In this document: positions 12,017 through 21,655 of the stretch, piece by piece
Layout of the letters: each line of letters begins with the position of its first letter
Position numbering within the stretch: the stretch's first letter is position 1
Source: Amanita rubescens
Taxonomy: Eukaryota > Basidiomycota > Agaricomycetes > Agaricales > Amanitaceae
Direction of reading: 5' to 3'
DNA length: 64,000 nucleotides
Assembly (NCBI GenBank): GCA_015039365.1
Contig: WION01000045.1
Location: 62,001 to 126,000, forward strand
Program-made: the position numbers and the translations under genes
Notes under the pieces: model-generated
The model's database searches: none
Seen by the model: the letters and a program-made list of their open reading frames with translations, nothing else
Told to the model about the DNA's origin: nothing

Positions 12017-13885
12017 TGCGCGAGTCTGCAGAGAAACAGGTTAGCGTCATCCAAACTCCAATTCGCGCATCCACCCCTTCCGCCACACCAACAACAATCA
12101 CAGCACCGCAAATATACGCCCAGACACTCTCCGGACAATATACTAGCATAATTTAAGCGGGAGGATGGCTTACCTTGAGGATTACCGACGTGTGTTGAAC
12201 TGCCGTATTCTGCACGCGGTCGATCAGAGGCCTGTACCGTGTCAAACTATTTCTTTTTCTGGAACGGCCATATCCGCGCTAAACCGCCGAGCACACCGTC
12301 CTTCCGACGTTGTATCACTGCATTTAGCTATATCTCCGCTGACGGCGCCCCGTTGCGAAGGCGTACCCACGTTATATTCACGAGTCCGCCGTAATGACTG
12401 CTTCGAGATAATCGGAATGCTGTCTGTGTATGCAGAGCGCGGCCCGTTTTCACTTTGGCGCCCAGCAAGACCCATCTGGGGCACATAAAATGGCAGTCAT
12501 ATTACGGAGTTTGTACCAGCATCACCGCCTTGTCGAAATCGTACGTAACAGTTGCTACGTATGTCGCCATCAATGTTCTGTATGATTGATGGTATCACTC
12601 AAGTCGCAATTTGCGCAACAAACCCGTTAATTAGTTCCTGAACAAGGATAAAGAGCTTCAAGTTCAGATTGTCGGTAGGATGTTCGATCTTGTGCTTGTC
12701 GATAATGTTTATGCAGGGCAGAGTCCGGTTGTTCGGAATGGGCTGTGCCGGACAACAACGAGTCTCTACCGCGGCGAAAGCCATACGGCCAATTGTCACA
12801 AATGCACTCTTGTGTTCATCTAAAATCGGAGACGGCTCCACCTAAGGTGTAACGAGACTGGTCCGCCGTTTACGCACTTATGAACAGCTCTGTGCTCATC
12901 CATTGTTCTCACACACGTCGAGTCGACATCAACCGGGCCATTCCACAAGTTACAACGCTTCCCTACAACTCACCACCTTTCTTGAGCTTCTTACAAATCA
13001 TAAGCCGCAAGCGTGGGCCAGACAATGAAGGACGAATGCTGGGGCCGACTCTTACGCGCTTTTCTGTCATCGCGAGCAGTTCGGTCGCTTATGCAAGAAA
13101 GAGCATCGCTTCATCGCCGGCCTGCTTCTTCTTTTTATATACCTCATTCTCCACTTTTCTAAGCATCTCGCATTCATCTCACGCACAGTTTTGACCTAGA
13201 AACATCAAAAGCAAGCACACACTCTCCTTCTCCCGACCCCGTCTACCACGGATGTCATCTAACGGAAGTTGGAAGTGCGCGCATGACAGGATCGAGGAAA
13301 CCCGGTTGTTGGCTGTTGCAGGGGGAGCAGTCCCGTCAACTGTTTCTCCTTCAGTTAAAGAATAGGGCAGAAAATTACCGCAGTTGACCTGCGTCTCTGT
13401 ATCGCCTCCTTCACAAGACCCTAAAAACATGGGCAAGTCCGCCGGCTCTTACTCTCGTCGGACCCACCCTTCCCGCGTCAAACTTCGCAAGATTATCTAT
13501 CCCTGCGTCGGGGGCAGAGCAGAACTAGCTGAAACGACGAGATGACCTCACAGATTGGTCGACAGCGGCAAAGTGCGGGTCATTTTTGTACCCTCGTTTC
13601 AGGAATAGTTCGTAAAAGGACCAAGAATTTGAAAGTGCCTGAAATTGGTCAACAAGGAGACAGCAGCGACAAGGCTTGCTGTATGTTCGTTCTGCGAACT
13701 GAGCTAGATGTGTTAATGGAAGTTTTATTTGATGAAGAAAGTGGTTGGTCATCGTTTACACATCTTGATTTTATTCTTGGTCTGTCGAGGAGGCTCCGAC
13801 GTCTTAAAAACAGGACTGGCTCGGAAAGTGAATTCGGACGGATGGTGAGTGATTGTCTATTCATTCGAATCTCGCACTCTCATCG
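12017..13885. other. Upstream flank of RPL25; no recognised gene
   Basis: The first bases upstream of 12016 are the leader and promoter of the ribosomal protein gene. A pyrimidine-rich, TATA-containing stretch at about 13130-13260 followed by ATG at 13430 looks like a promoter and leader. The ORF there is only 38 codons (MGKSAGSYSRRTHPSRVKLR at its start) and matches nothing I know. I do not call it. Confidence 0.35.
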
Positions 13886-14516
13886 AGCTACACAGATTCG
13901 AAGCGCCGAGACGCGATATCGGTCGATGTTGAAGCCGAGGCCATATACAAAGAAACATTCTGTCATCGGAGGGTATGCCAAAAGTGGCACCAACAGCTAT
14001 ATTATCCACCCTACAACCAGTCGCACCATCACCTGCATCTACATTTTCGGAACTACCATCATCACCCACGTATGTATCAACGGCAACATCTCTTGCTACA
14101 TATCACTCCTATGGATCCTGGCACCACCCTCCATTGTAGATTCTCCGACCGTACCGACAGCACCAACTATGTATGACAGAATCAACCAGAAACATTGTCC
14201 AGCGCCTTTTCCTCATCTTCATTGGATCCTCGTCTCACCTAGACGTTTGGTCTTCTCCGAGCGATATTACGATTATTCGTCAATTCAAAATCGACAAATT
14301 CTGCACCTCCCTGACCTCGTATTGTTGTTTAGAGTGTCCCAAATGAAGGACCTCTGCCTGTTGGCTGTGTGGGACTCATTTAATGTGGCACGTTATTCGC
14401 TTGAGAACATCATCCTGTGGCTAGAGACAAACCAGCAAACGGGACTCGTAAATCGTTACTAAATTCTTTCAATACATTAGGATCCTTTTTGTCACTCAAA
14501 CCCTTCGTCGGGTTTA
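13886..14516. repeat. Duplicated segment, copy 1 (full length)
   Basis: This segment of about 631 bases begins AGCTACACAGATTCGAAGCG and ends at CAAACCCTTCGTCGGGTTT. It is nearly identical to 18879-19259 over its left (13886-14146) and right (14395-14516) parts. The middle 248 bases are present only here. A 306-codon ORF (13542-14462) runs through it but shows no domain and breaks in the other copy, so I do not treat it as a gene. The origin could be a transposable element or a segmental duplication. Confidence 0.8.
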
Positions 14517-15289
14517 AAGCTTAATTGCAATTGATAGTAATCAACATCTCACGCGAATCTCCGCTCTGTTCCCTTCCTAGACATTCCTACTCAGACAACC
14601 TGGCAATGAAGACATTCTTATCATTATAAACTCAATGCGTATCAGATGCTTCGCCATTCCTCCACTTCCAGCCATAGAGGTGACTATATTAAAACTGTAT
14701 GAACGACAGTGCTAATCCTATTGACAGTGAGAAGATCTTTACTAACTTCCAAGGCCCAACGCTAGTCACCTACTTTTTTAACGTGCATTTGGTCGACCCG
14801 GAGGTCTTAAGCCCAGGGCCCACGACAAGGGAGCACGTTTTCCCCTGGGAACTATCTACGAGTATCGTAAAGGTATCGTAAAAAGAAACCGAAGAAAAAG
14901 ACGAAGAGAAAAAAAGAGCAAGAACGTGGGTCAGGGAACCGTGAACGGTCAGTCTGGCCAGGACCGCCATTCAACGAGCTCCCGTCATCCCCGCTCGGAC
15001 GACGTGCCTGGCCAGGGTGCGCGTCCGAGCAATTTCTATTGCCGCGCTTGTCATGACTGAAGACCTAAAAGAATTAGCGGCGCCGTCGAGCCGATACCAG
15101 CAGTAAAACGCACCATTGCCGCCGTCGACCAATCGTATTCTTCACTGGTGCAGTCTCCGTTAACCTCAATCCTAATACGATGCGCTGCTCTCGAAGTAGC
15201 TTTCGCGGTACAATGATCTGTCCAGCAATGAATCAGGAGCCCCACAGGTCAAGAGATCAAGAGAAATTAGACAAGTCACCACGCTCCAA
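14517..15289. other. No recognisable gene
   Basis: No ORF with protein character is visible on either strand between the duplicated segment and the minisatellites. Confidence 0.4.
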
Positions 15290-15760
15290 ACCATCTCTTT
15301 ACTAACTTCTACTGTCTTCGTTATCGATTCCGCCGCCGCCCGCGTCGACTTGATTATCACCCGGAATGTCATCTACAAAGTTTAGCAGTAACAAAGCTAA
15401 AGAAAACAAAAAGACTTAGGGAAGCGAGAATATACGCAAACGCATTTTTTTAATCTTCAATTTTGCTTTTGACCGCCGAATTCGGTGCCCCGCCGTCGCC
15501 CGCGTAGATTTGACGTTCAGCCCGGAAAGGGATCCATAACGTCTAGCCGTAACAAAACTGAAGAGGAAGAGAAGATATAGAAGCGAGAAGATACGCAACC
15601 ACTTTTTTTTTTCAAAAAAATCTTCATTCCTGATTTCGATGACCAAGTTCGGTGCCCCGCCGTCGCCCGCATCGATTTGACGTTCAGCCCAGAGGTCTAT
15701 AAAGCTTAGCCGCGACAAAACAGAAGAAGACAAGAAGAGGAGAAGGTGCGCAACCATTTT
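15290..15760. repeat. Tandem repeat, about 165-base unit, three diverged copies
   Basis: Copies are anchored by CCGCCG.CGCCCGC followed by GACTT- or GATTTGACGTTCAGCCCG-like sequence at about 15331, 15491 and 15659. Each is followed by an A-rich stretch (AACAAAACTGAAGA-like) and a poly-T tract. The two right copies are more alike than the left one. Confidence 0.7.
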
Positions 15761-15764
15761 TTCC

Positions 15765-16610
15765 CTTTTAATCTTTTTTTTTTTTTTTGGTTTTACGAAG
15801 GTTTGACTTTTTTTTTTTCGGTTTTCAGAACTAGATATGGGTATTTCGAGAATTATCTCGCCTAGTTCCCGATGAAGAAAAGAAGATGAGAATTAAGGAT
15901 GCAAAAGAAAGGAAATATATATTTTTTTTTTGGGGGGGTTTTACGAGGTTTTGACTTTTTTTTCGGTTTTTGGAACTAGATGTGGGTATTTCGAGAATTG
16001 TCTCGCCTAGTTCCTGATGAAGAAAAGAAGATGAGAACCAAGAACGCAAAAGAAAGGAAATTGTTTTTTGGATTTTACGAGGTTTTGACCTTTTTTTTCG
16101 GTTTTTGGAACTAGATGTGGGTATTTCGAGAATTGTCTCGCCTAGTTCCTGATGAAGAAAAGAAGATGAGAACCAAGAACGCAAAAGAAAGGAAATTGTT
16201 TTTTGGATTTTACGAGGTTTTGACCTTTTTTTTCGGTTTTTGGAACTAGATGTGGGTATTTCGAGAATTGTCTCGCCTAGTTCCTGATGAAGAAAAGAAG
16301 ACGAGAATTAAGGACGCAAAAGAAAGGAAATTGTTTTTTTGGATTTTACGAGGTTTTGACTTTTTTTTTCGGTTTTTGGAACTAGATATGGGTATTCGAG
16401 AATTGTCTCGCCTAGTTCCTGATGAAGAAAAGAAGACGAGAATTAAGGACGCAAAAGAAAGGAAATTGTTTTTTTTGGATTTTACGAGGTTTTGACTTTT
16501 TTTCGGTTTTTGGAACTAGATATGGGTATTCGAGAATTATCTCGCCTAATTCCAGATGAAGAAAAAAAGATGAGGACCAAAAGACGCAAAAGAAAGGAAA
16601 AATACGGAAA
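15765..16610. repeat. Minisatellite, about 135-base unit, six copies
   Basis: The anchor GGAACTAGAT.TGGGTAT recurs near 15828, 15972, 16107, 16242, 16378 and 16512, spacings of 144, 135, 135, 136 and 134 bases. Each unit carries a poly-T tract, TTTTACGAGGTTTTGAC, the anchor, CGAGAATTGTCTCGCCTAGT, and an A-rich GATGAAGAAAAGAAGA block. The third and fourth copies are nearly identical. Long ORFs on both strands here are by-products of the repeat. Confidence 0.9.
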
Positions 16611-18375
16611 AATGTGCCAGGGGTGTTTATAGAGCGGGTATATTGGAAGAATTGCCGTCTGATCGTTATTGATGCAAAGATTCTGGAGAGGACGATTAAA
16701 GGACAGATACCGCCAGAGTGAAGCCAACCCGACCTTTCTCGTTGCATCGAAAATCTCCCGGCTTTGCCACAGAGCAAGCGACAGCGAACTTGGTCAGAAT
16801 TCGCGCCCTTTACTCCCGGGCTTTTGGCATCGCGATGGAGCTTTCGGTGACGGCTTGACCAGAGCACATCACCTACACCTCCTGCGAGCTACACGTTGTC
16901 GACTACGGATCAAGGGCCAGTCTGTAACATGGACGTCAGATGACGGCACTGGGAATGTCACTTGCCATCAGCGTTCCCTGTTCGTTGTGCAAGCCAAATC
17001 TGATCGCAGGCGGGAAAGAAAAGGAGGGTAAAGTAATGCTGACGTGCCGGACAATGTATTGTTTGGGCTCCGAAAGATCTAGACATCAGCACCACACACG
17101 GACAGAGGGAAGGCAGGATAAAAAGTATGAACGACTCACGCGCCCGCCAGTTGCCAGTTGCCAGTTGCCAGTTGCCAGTGAAGTCGCAGCCAGAGCACAG
17201 AAAGAGCCGCAGAAAGGAACGTAAACCCCCACGAGCAAAGTGTTGACAGCCAAATCCTCGAGGGACCAGAAGACAAGAGAAGCAGGAACGAACGGGAGCA
17301 CCAGAAACCGAGCAATCGACGTCGCCAGAAAGCCAGCAAGGTTAATCGAAAATTCCAAGAAGAAACAAAAAGATTGAGAAAATGGACTATCACTCACGGT
17401 CAACCACTGGCGTCGATCTGAAAACAATCAAGAACGAAACATATTCCAGAAGCAACGATACGTACCATTGTTACCCCCGACATCACTCTCCGCCCACGGA
17501 AAAAGCACGGGCAGAGCCACAGCCTATGTCGTGCTCTACAACTACGGGAGCCAATGGGCAGCCAACACCATCAGCCACCTACACCGCTAGGTGCGTTTTG
17601 TCACCAACGAGTTTCGAAGCCAAGCTTGCCAGGCCAGGCCCCTACGCCCGTAGTGTTCCGGGACGGTTCCAACTTCAATCGCGTCGCAGCTGGAGCCTGA
17701 AGTCACGGGCCGATTCGTCGCGCCGTCGTCTTTTCATATCGACTGTCGTCATCAAAAGAAAGGACAGAAACTTGATACAATGTTAATTCAATATCAATAG
17801 TATCAATCGTCAACCTCACCTTCGTCGACGAGCATCACGTCTCCAAGAAAATCTGATTTGTCGTCATCACGATTAACTTCTATGCTTTGCATATCGTCAT
17901 CAATCATACCTAAACCACGCTCACAGTGAGCGGTCAAGTCACAAATATGGGAGCTGAGCATACCTTCGAGCTCTTCAAAGCCGTCAACCCACCAGGGCGT
18001 CGGCTTGCGGCGCCACTTAGAAACCGGGGCAATAAGGGCAGCGGAAAGGTCATGCATGGAGTACGGGTGACGCGGTTATTAGAGTGGATCATCGTATCAA
18101 CGTGTTGCAAAATAGGCGTTGGGATATCGCAGATATCGCAGGGTTGGAGAGCGGTTCGGTGAAGAACAGAAGCTGAACTAGGCGGTATCTTATACTACGT
18201 GGTGGCTGACCATTGCGATCGGGGCTGACACTCCTTTCCCTTTACTCCAAAACGCGTGGTTGTTGAATACAGACGGATATCATAGATTGCATAGAGTAGT
18301 ATGATTACCTTGCAGTAATGCTAGGCGCGCGCTTACCACCACACAAATATTTAAATGAGTGCACCACTATACACC
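16611..18375. other. Gene-poor stretch; possible exon on minus strand near 17803-18165
   Basis: No complete gene is recognisable. A minus-strand frame at 17803-18057 (84 codons, acidic C-terminus) and a neighbouring frame with PCDICDIPTPIL near 18140 could be exons of an unknown protein, but I cannot link them with confidence. A 7-base microsatellite (GCCAGTT repeated about five times) lies at 17146-17179. Confidence 0.3.
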
Positions 18376-18495
18376 TTACTCGGTGTAAATGACCCAACCT
18401 TTTCCCGCGTTCGAACCAACGAGAACAGCGCAGCCTATCTCTTTCCACGTTCGTTCAAGCTCTCCGATGGGATCATATCCTCCACTTCCTGACAT
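18376..18495 (-). other. Possible C-terminal exon of an unknown protein
   Basis: The 39-codon frame starts MSGSGGYDPIGELERTWKE and ends GCAVLVGSNAGKGWVIYTE. The composition looks protein-like and is preceded by TGTCAG, a usable splice acceptor. I do not recognise the family. It may be an isolated exon remnant beside the Dicer-like fragment upstream on the same strand. Confidence 0.3.
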
Positions 18496-18593
18496 TATAA
18501 TAGGTTAATGGAGTTAGGGAATGTATGTCCGACAAAAAAGCAGTAGCCTCGTTGGGATGGTGTCACCTGTTCTGGTCAGAGTTGGGATGATAT

Positions 18594-18862
18594 TTAATCG
18601 TAATCGGCATCTACCAACATCCTGACTACCGCCTCCTCTTCTGCTACCTCTTCTCTGCCAAGTTCCAAATCCCTTCTGCAAGTACAAATCTTCTCCAACG
18701 ATTTTCCACCAGCTTCGCCTATTAGATATTCAATCGCAATGTCGGATGCTTCGAAACTGGTGACGCGACGACTGGATGCCAAAATAGGGCCTGCCACCAC
18801 TTTATCATGCACCATAACTATCGTTCCTTTGAGCGACCTTTCTCCCTGTACTTTCGGTATCT
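18594..18862 (-). pseudogene. Dicer-like C-terminal dsRNA-binding fragment
   Basis: The minus-strand frame reads VQGERSLKGTIVMVHDKVV, then a region ending KSLEKICTCRRDLE, and stops after an acidic tail. The VHD.VV segment, a helix of Ala and Leu character, and a terminal C.C motif resemble the last dsRNA-binding domain of basidiomycete Dicer proteins. An acceptor-like CGTAG lies at the 5' edge of the frame. Instead of the RNase III exons, the flanking DNA is the duplicated segment (18879-19259), so the rest of the gene is missing here. The Dicer assignment is tentative and rests on this domain alone. Confidence 0.35.
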
Positions 18863-18878
18863 CCCTACGTAAAACGTT

Positions 18879-19259
18879 AGCTACACAGATTCGAAGCGCC
18901 GAGACGCGATATCTAAAATGTTTGGTCGATGTTGAAGCCGAGGTAATATACAAAGAAACATTCTGTCATCGGAGGGTATGCCAAAAGTGGCACCAACAGC
19001 TATATTATCCAACCTAGTACAACCAGTCGCACCATCACCTGCATCTACATTTTCGGAACTACCATCATCACCCACGTATGTATCAACGGCAACATCTCTT
19101 GCTACATATCACTCCTATGGATCCTGGCACCACCCTCCATTGTAGATTCTCCCATATTCGCTTGAGAACATCATCCTCTCGTAAATATTTTACAATCGTG
19201 ACTAAATTCTTTCAATACATTAGCATCCTTTTTGTCACTCAAACCCTTCGTCGGGTTTC
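18879..19259. repeat. Duplicated segment, copy 2 (internally deleted)
   Basis: This second copy of the 13886-14516 segment has the same ends but lacks the 248-base middle and about 28 bases farther right. It also carries a small insertion (TAAAATGTTT) after CGCGATATC. Its left edge lies 17 bases from the Dicer-like fragment. Confidence 0.8.
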
Positions 19260-19767
19260 TTCCGCTCTGGCCTGACTACCCTGGATACTTCCGGTGAGTT
19301 CGGGCTGTACTTCGCGATCGCGGGCTGCATCCCCACTTGGTTGACTCTGTGAAGAAGTTTTCTGCGCAAATTCAGAGCCATCAGAGTCAAAAGGGCCAGT
19401 GGAGAACACATCGACGCAAGATGCAGAGGTGTCTGGCTCGGTTATGCCCTCAAGAGAACCGATGGTCTCTGGGAACCTACGATCACGTGTGTCTACGCAG
19501 CATCATTCAGAGGTTTGATGATAGAATAAAAGGGCTGGCACCAACCCGGTTTTCTGTCGTCTTTGGGATACATGGCAGTTGTGTTTCATGCGAAATATCA
19601 TGACGTCATAGTAGAGCGTGCAATACCGCATTACGTAAGTCTATTGTGGTCTTAGCGTATCAACTTTTGAACCCGCCTCAGTTCAAGCTTCAAGATCAAG
19701 ATGGAATCCTCGTCCTCGATTTATCGTTCATCCGCTAGCAATTGGTCGACTTGCCATCTCAACAGGA
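19260..19767. other. No recognisable gene
   Basis: Only short ORFs without domains are present. It includes the palindromic CGCGATCGCG near 19313. Confidence 0.4.
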
Positions 19768-20202
19768 TCAAGGGCGCGCGGCATTGGAGAGAATCGCATC
19801 TTCAAATTTGCGAATATTAACTTTGTTGTCAAGTTCAATATAAAGTGATTTAACCATTGCCGCTTTCTGCATGTTTGTGCTCAAAGTATGTAATAGTGAT
19901 TTAGTCCCTTCCATCATCCATTGCGGGCTGATCTTCCCATACTGTACCAAATTGAATGGCGACGTGATCGCGAAGTAAAAGCGGTGGTAGAGCATGGGCT
20001 CCGCTACGTCTCGCACTGACGTGTGTACCCTGGAGAGAGAAGCTAAATCTCCGTGTCGACATAATTGTAAGATTTCAAAGAGGAAAGTTTCGGGGAAGAG
20101 GACGAGGAGGTGCGTATGGTGAGTCGCTGGGGAGAAAGACTGAAAAATGCCAGGTGCTGCGAATACTAGTAGGCTATGGCCACGCCAATGATATGAACAC
20201 AT
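19768..20202 (-). CDS. Short F-box-like protein
   Basis: The single frame of 144 codons has an F-box-like stretch near residues 35-75: LPETFLFEIL-type start (FPETFLFEILQLC), then DLASLSRVHTSVRDVAEPML, then YHRFYFAI. F-box proteins recruit substrates to SCF ubiquitin ligases, and this order of motifs is common in Agaricomycete multicopy F-box families. Those proteins are usually 300-600 residues, and no leucine-rich substrate domain follows here, so the gene is probably truncated. The first 30 residues are hydrophobic and may not be coding; a downstream start cannot be excluded. Confidence 0.5.
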   Translation of the reverse strand: MCSYHWRGHSLLVFAAPGIFQSFSPATHHTHLLVLFPETFLFEILQLCRHGDLASLSRVHTSVRDVAEPMLYHRFYFAITSPFNLVQYGKISPQWMMEGTKSLLHTLSTNMQKAAMVKSLYIELDNKVNIRKFEDAILSNAARP

Positions 20203-20401
20203 TGACTGGTGTGGACGTCAACGATAGTCGTAGGTCGCGCGAATTTTGGCTTTAACAGACCGCGAGAAAGTTGCTTGGGAGAGAGGTTTGGAGGTCGTCG
20301 GAAAGGGGTTCAAAATCGCTGTTGTAATGCGTCATGAGTAACGTGTCATACACAGCGATAGGTACAAAGCTTTGCCTACATGATAAGTATGGTCACGAAA
20401 G

Positions 20402-21445
20402 CTAAGCGGTCTGACCTATCCTAGAATACGCATTCATGGCCAGCTGGCCGCCAAGGTGGGCGTAGAGGACGTTGCCCGACGCAAGTTCTCCTTTCCTGAT
20501 AAGATCTACCATCCCTGCGAGGCTCTTGCCCTCGTACACCGGATCTGTGATGAAAGCGTCCATCCGGGCACCGTATTGGATCGCATCCCACGTCCGCTTG
20601 TCTGGAATGCCATAAATGCCACCGTGGTATCTCTCGTCGAGAATAACGTCCGCCTCTGAAATGCCGTCCGCTCCGAGTCCAATCTTCTCTGCCGTGTTTT
20701 TGGCAATCCGAATCACCTGCTCTCGCGTCTCCGCCGGTGTAGCAGATGCGTCTATGCCGATGACCGCTCTCTTTTCGCCATAGATTTTTTCGATAAGCTT
20801 GAACCCTGCAATCATCCCAGCCATGGTCGAACCTGTGACAGCACAAACGATGACGGTGTCAAAAAAGACGCCGAGATCCTGTTCCTGTTCCCGCACTTCA
20901 AATGCCCACCGCGCAAAGCCTAGACCACCGAGCGGATGGTCAGATGCTCCCGCGGGAATGTAGTATGGGTTTTCTCCTTTTTTCAGCGACTCTTCGTAGA
21001 GTTCTTTTAGCGAGCTCCTGTGCTCAATGCTGAATCCTGAAGGATTCAGCCTGACATCTGCGCCCATCAAACGGGATAATTGTATGTTTCCTACGGTCTC
21101 GTAAACCGGATCATTCCAATCGACCCAGTGTTCCTGGACAAGCCTCGCCTTTAGTCCGTGCCTAGCTGCAACAGCAGCAACCTGGCGAGTGTGATTGCTC
21201 TGCACGCCTCCGATGCTGACAAGTGTGTCACAGCCTTGTGCCAAGGCGTCTGCCATGAGGTATTCCAGTTTGCGCGTCTTGTTACCGCCGTAGGCCAAGC
21301 CAGAGTTCATGTCCTCCCGCTTGGCATAAACTTTAACACGGCCGCCGAGATCCGCTGTGATTCTTGGCAGATATTGTATAGGCGAAACTCCCTGTACGAG
21401 AGAAGTGCGAGGGATGGCAGCGAAGAGTTTGGGTAATGGCACCAT
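20402..21445 (-). CDS. acdS: 1-aminocyclopropane-1-carboxylate deaminase
   Basis: The single exon of 347 codons shows PLP-dependent ACC deaminase throughout. The PLP lysine is in [10 protein letters not shown] (Lys56). The substrate-binding serine is in [11 protein letters not shown] (Ser83). The glycine-rich phosphate loop is VTGSTMAG (from Val203). The C-terminal active-site Tyr and Glu are in TDPVYEGKS (Tyr304, Glu305), and Leu331 is in YAHLGG. Glu305 and Leu331 match the residues that separate true ACC deaminases from D-cysteine desulfhydrases, which have Ser and Thr there. The enzyme converts ACC, the plant ethylene precursor, to 2-oxobutanoate and ammonia. Length is normal for the family (about 340). 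It is intronless among intron-rich neighbours, which may mean retroposition or old transfer, but fungal ACC deaminases with few introns are known. Confidence 0.93.
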   Translation of the reverse strand: MVPLPKLFAAIPRTSLVQGVSPIQYLPRITADLGGRVKVYAKREDMNSGLAYGGNKTRKLEYLMADALAQGCDTLVSIGGVQSNHTRQVAAVAARHGLKARLVQEHWVDWNDPVYETVGNIQLSRLMGADVRLNPSGFSIEHRSSLKELYEESLKKGENPYYIPAGASDHPLGGLGFARWAFEVREQEQDLGVFFDTVIVCAVTGSTMAGMIAGFKLIEKIYGEKRAVIGIDASATPAETREQVIRIAKNTAEKIGLGADGISEADVILDERYHGGIYGIPDKRTWDAIQYGARMDAFITDPVYEGKSLAGMVDLIRKGELASGNVLYAHLGGQLAMNAYSRIGQTA

Positions 21446-21655
21446 GGTAGAGTACAGGTGGGTGGTGTTGGCTGGACTGCAGCCGAGCAGTCAACCACAG
21501 GTTGTTATCAACCCTGATGAAACGTATGTAATGGGTAACGCATATCAGATAATAATGGTCATTACCATGGCACCTTCATATCGCTTATTGTGACGGGGTT
21601 CATCATACAGTAACACCAGAGGATTATATAAACATCTTGAATCATGTACCTCAAA

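Noticed and set aside
13430..13543. Small ORF beginning MGKSAGSYSRRTHPSR after a CT-rich leader
   Set aside because: Promoter-like context is suggestive, but 38 codons with no known match and no clear splice partner are too little to call a gene.
13542..14462. 306-codon ORF
   Set aside because: No recognisable domain, and the duplicate at 18879-19259 breaks the frame without trace of selection.
15831..16867. Several ORFs of 80-150 codons on both strands
   Set aside because: They are created by the 135-base tandem units, whose length is a multiple of three; the same peptide repeats with poly-T-derived Phe runs.
17146..17179. Heptamer repeats as a possible CRISPR-like array
   Set aside because: The unit is 7 bases with no spacers; it is a microsatellite, and the DNA is eukaryotic.
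17803..18165. PCDICD motif as a RecQ zinc-binding exon
   Set aside because: Only one short Cys pair is visible, with no helicase motifs nearby.
20402..21445. Firm claim of bacterial origin for ACC deaminase
   Set aside because: Lack of introns alone is not evidence; the residue pattern SNHTR also occurs in fungal homologs, and no tree is available.
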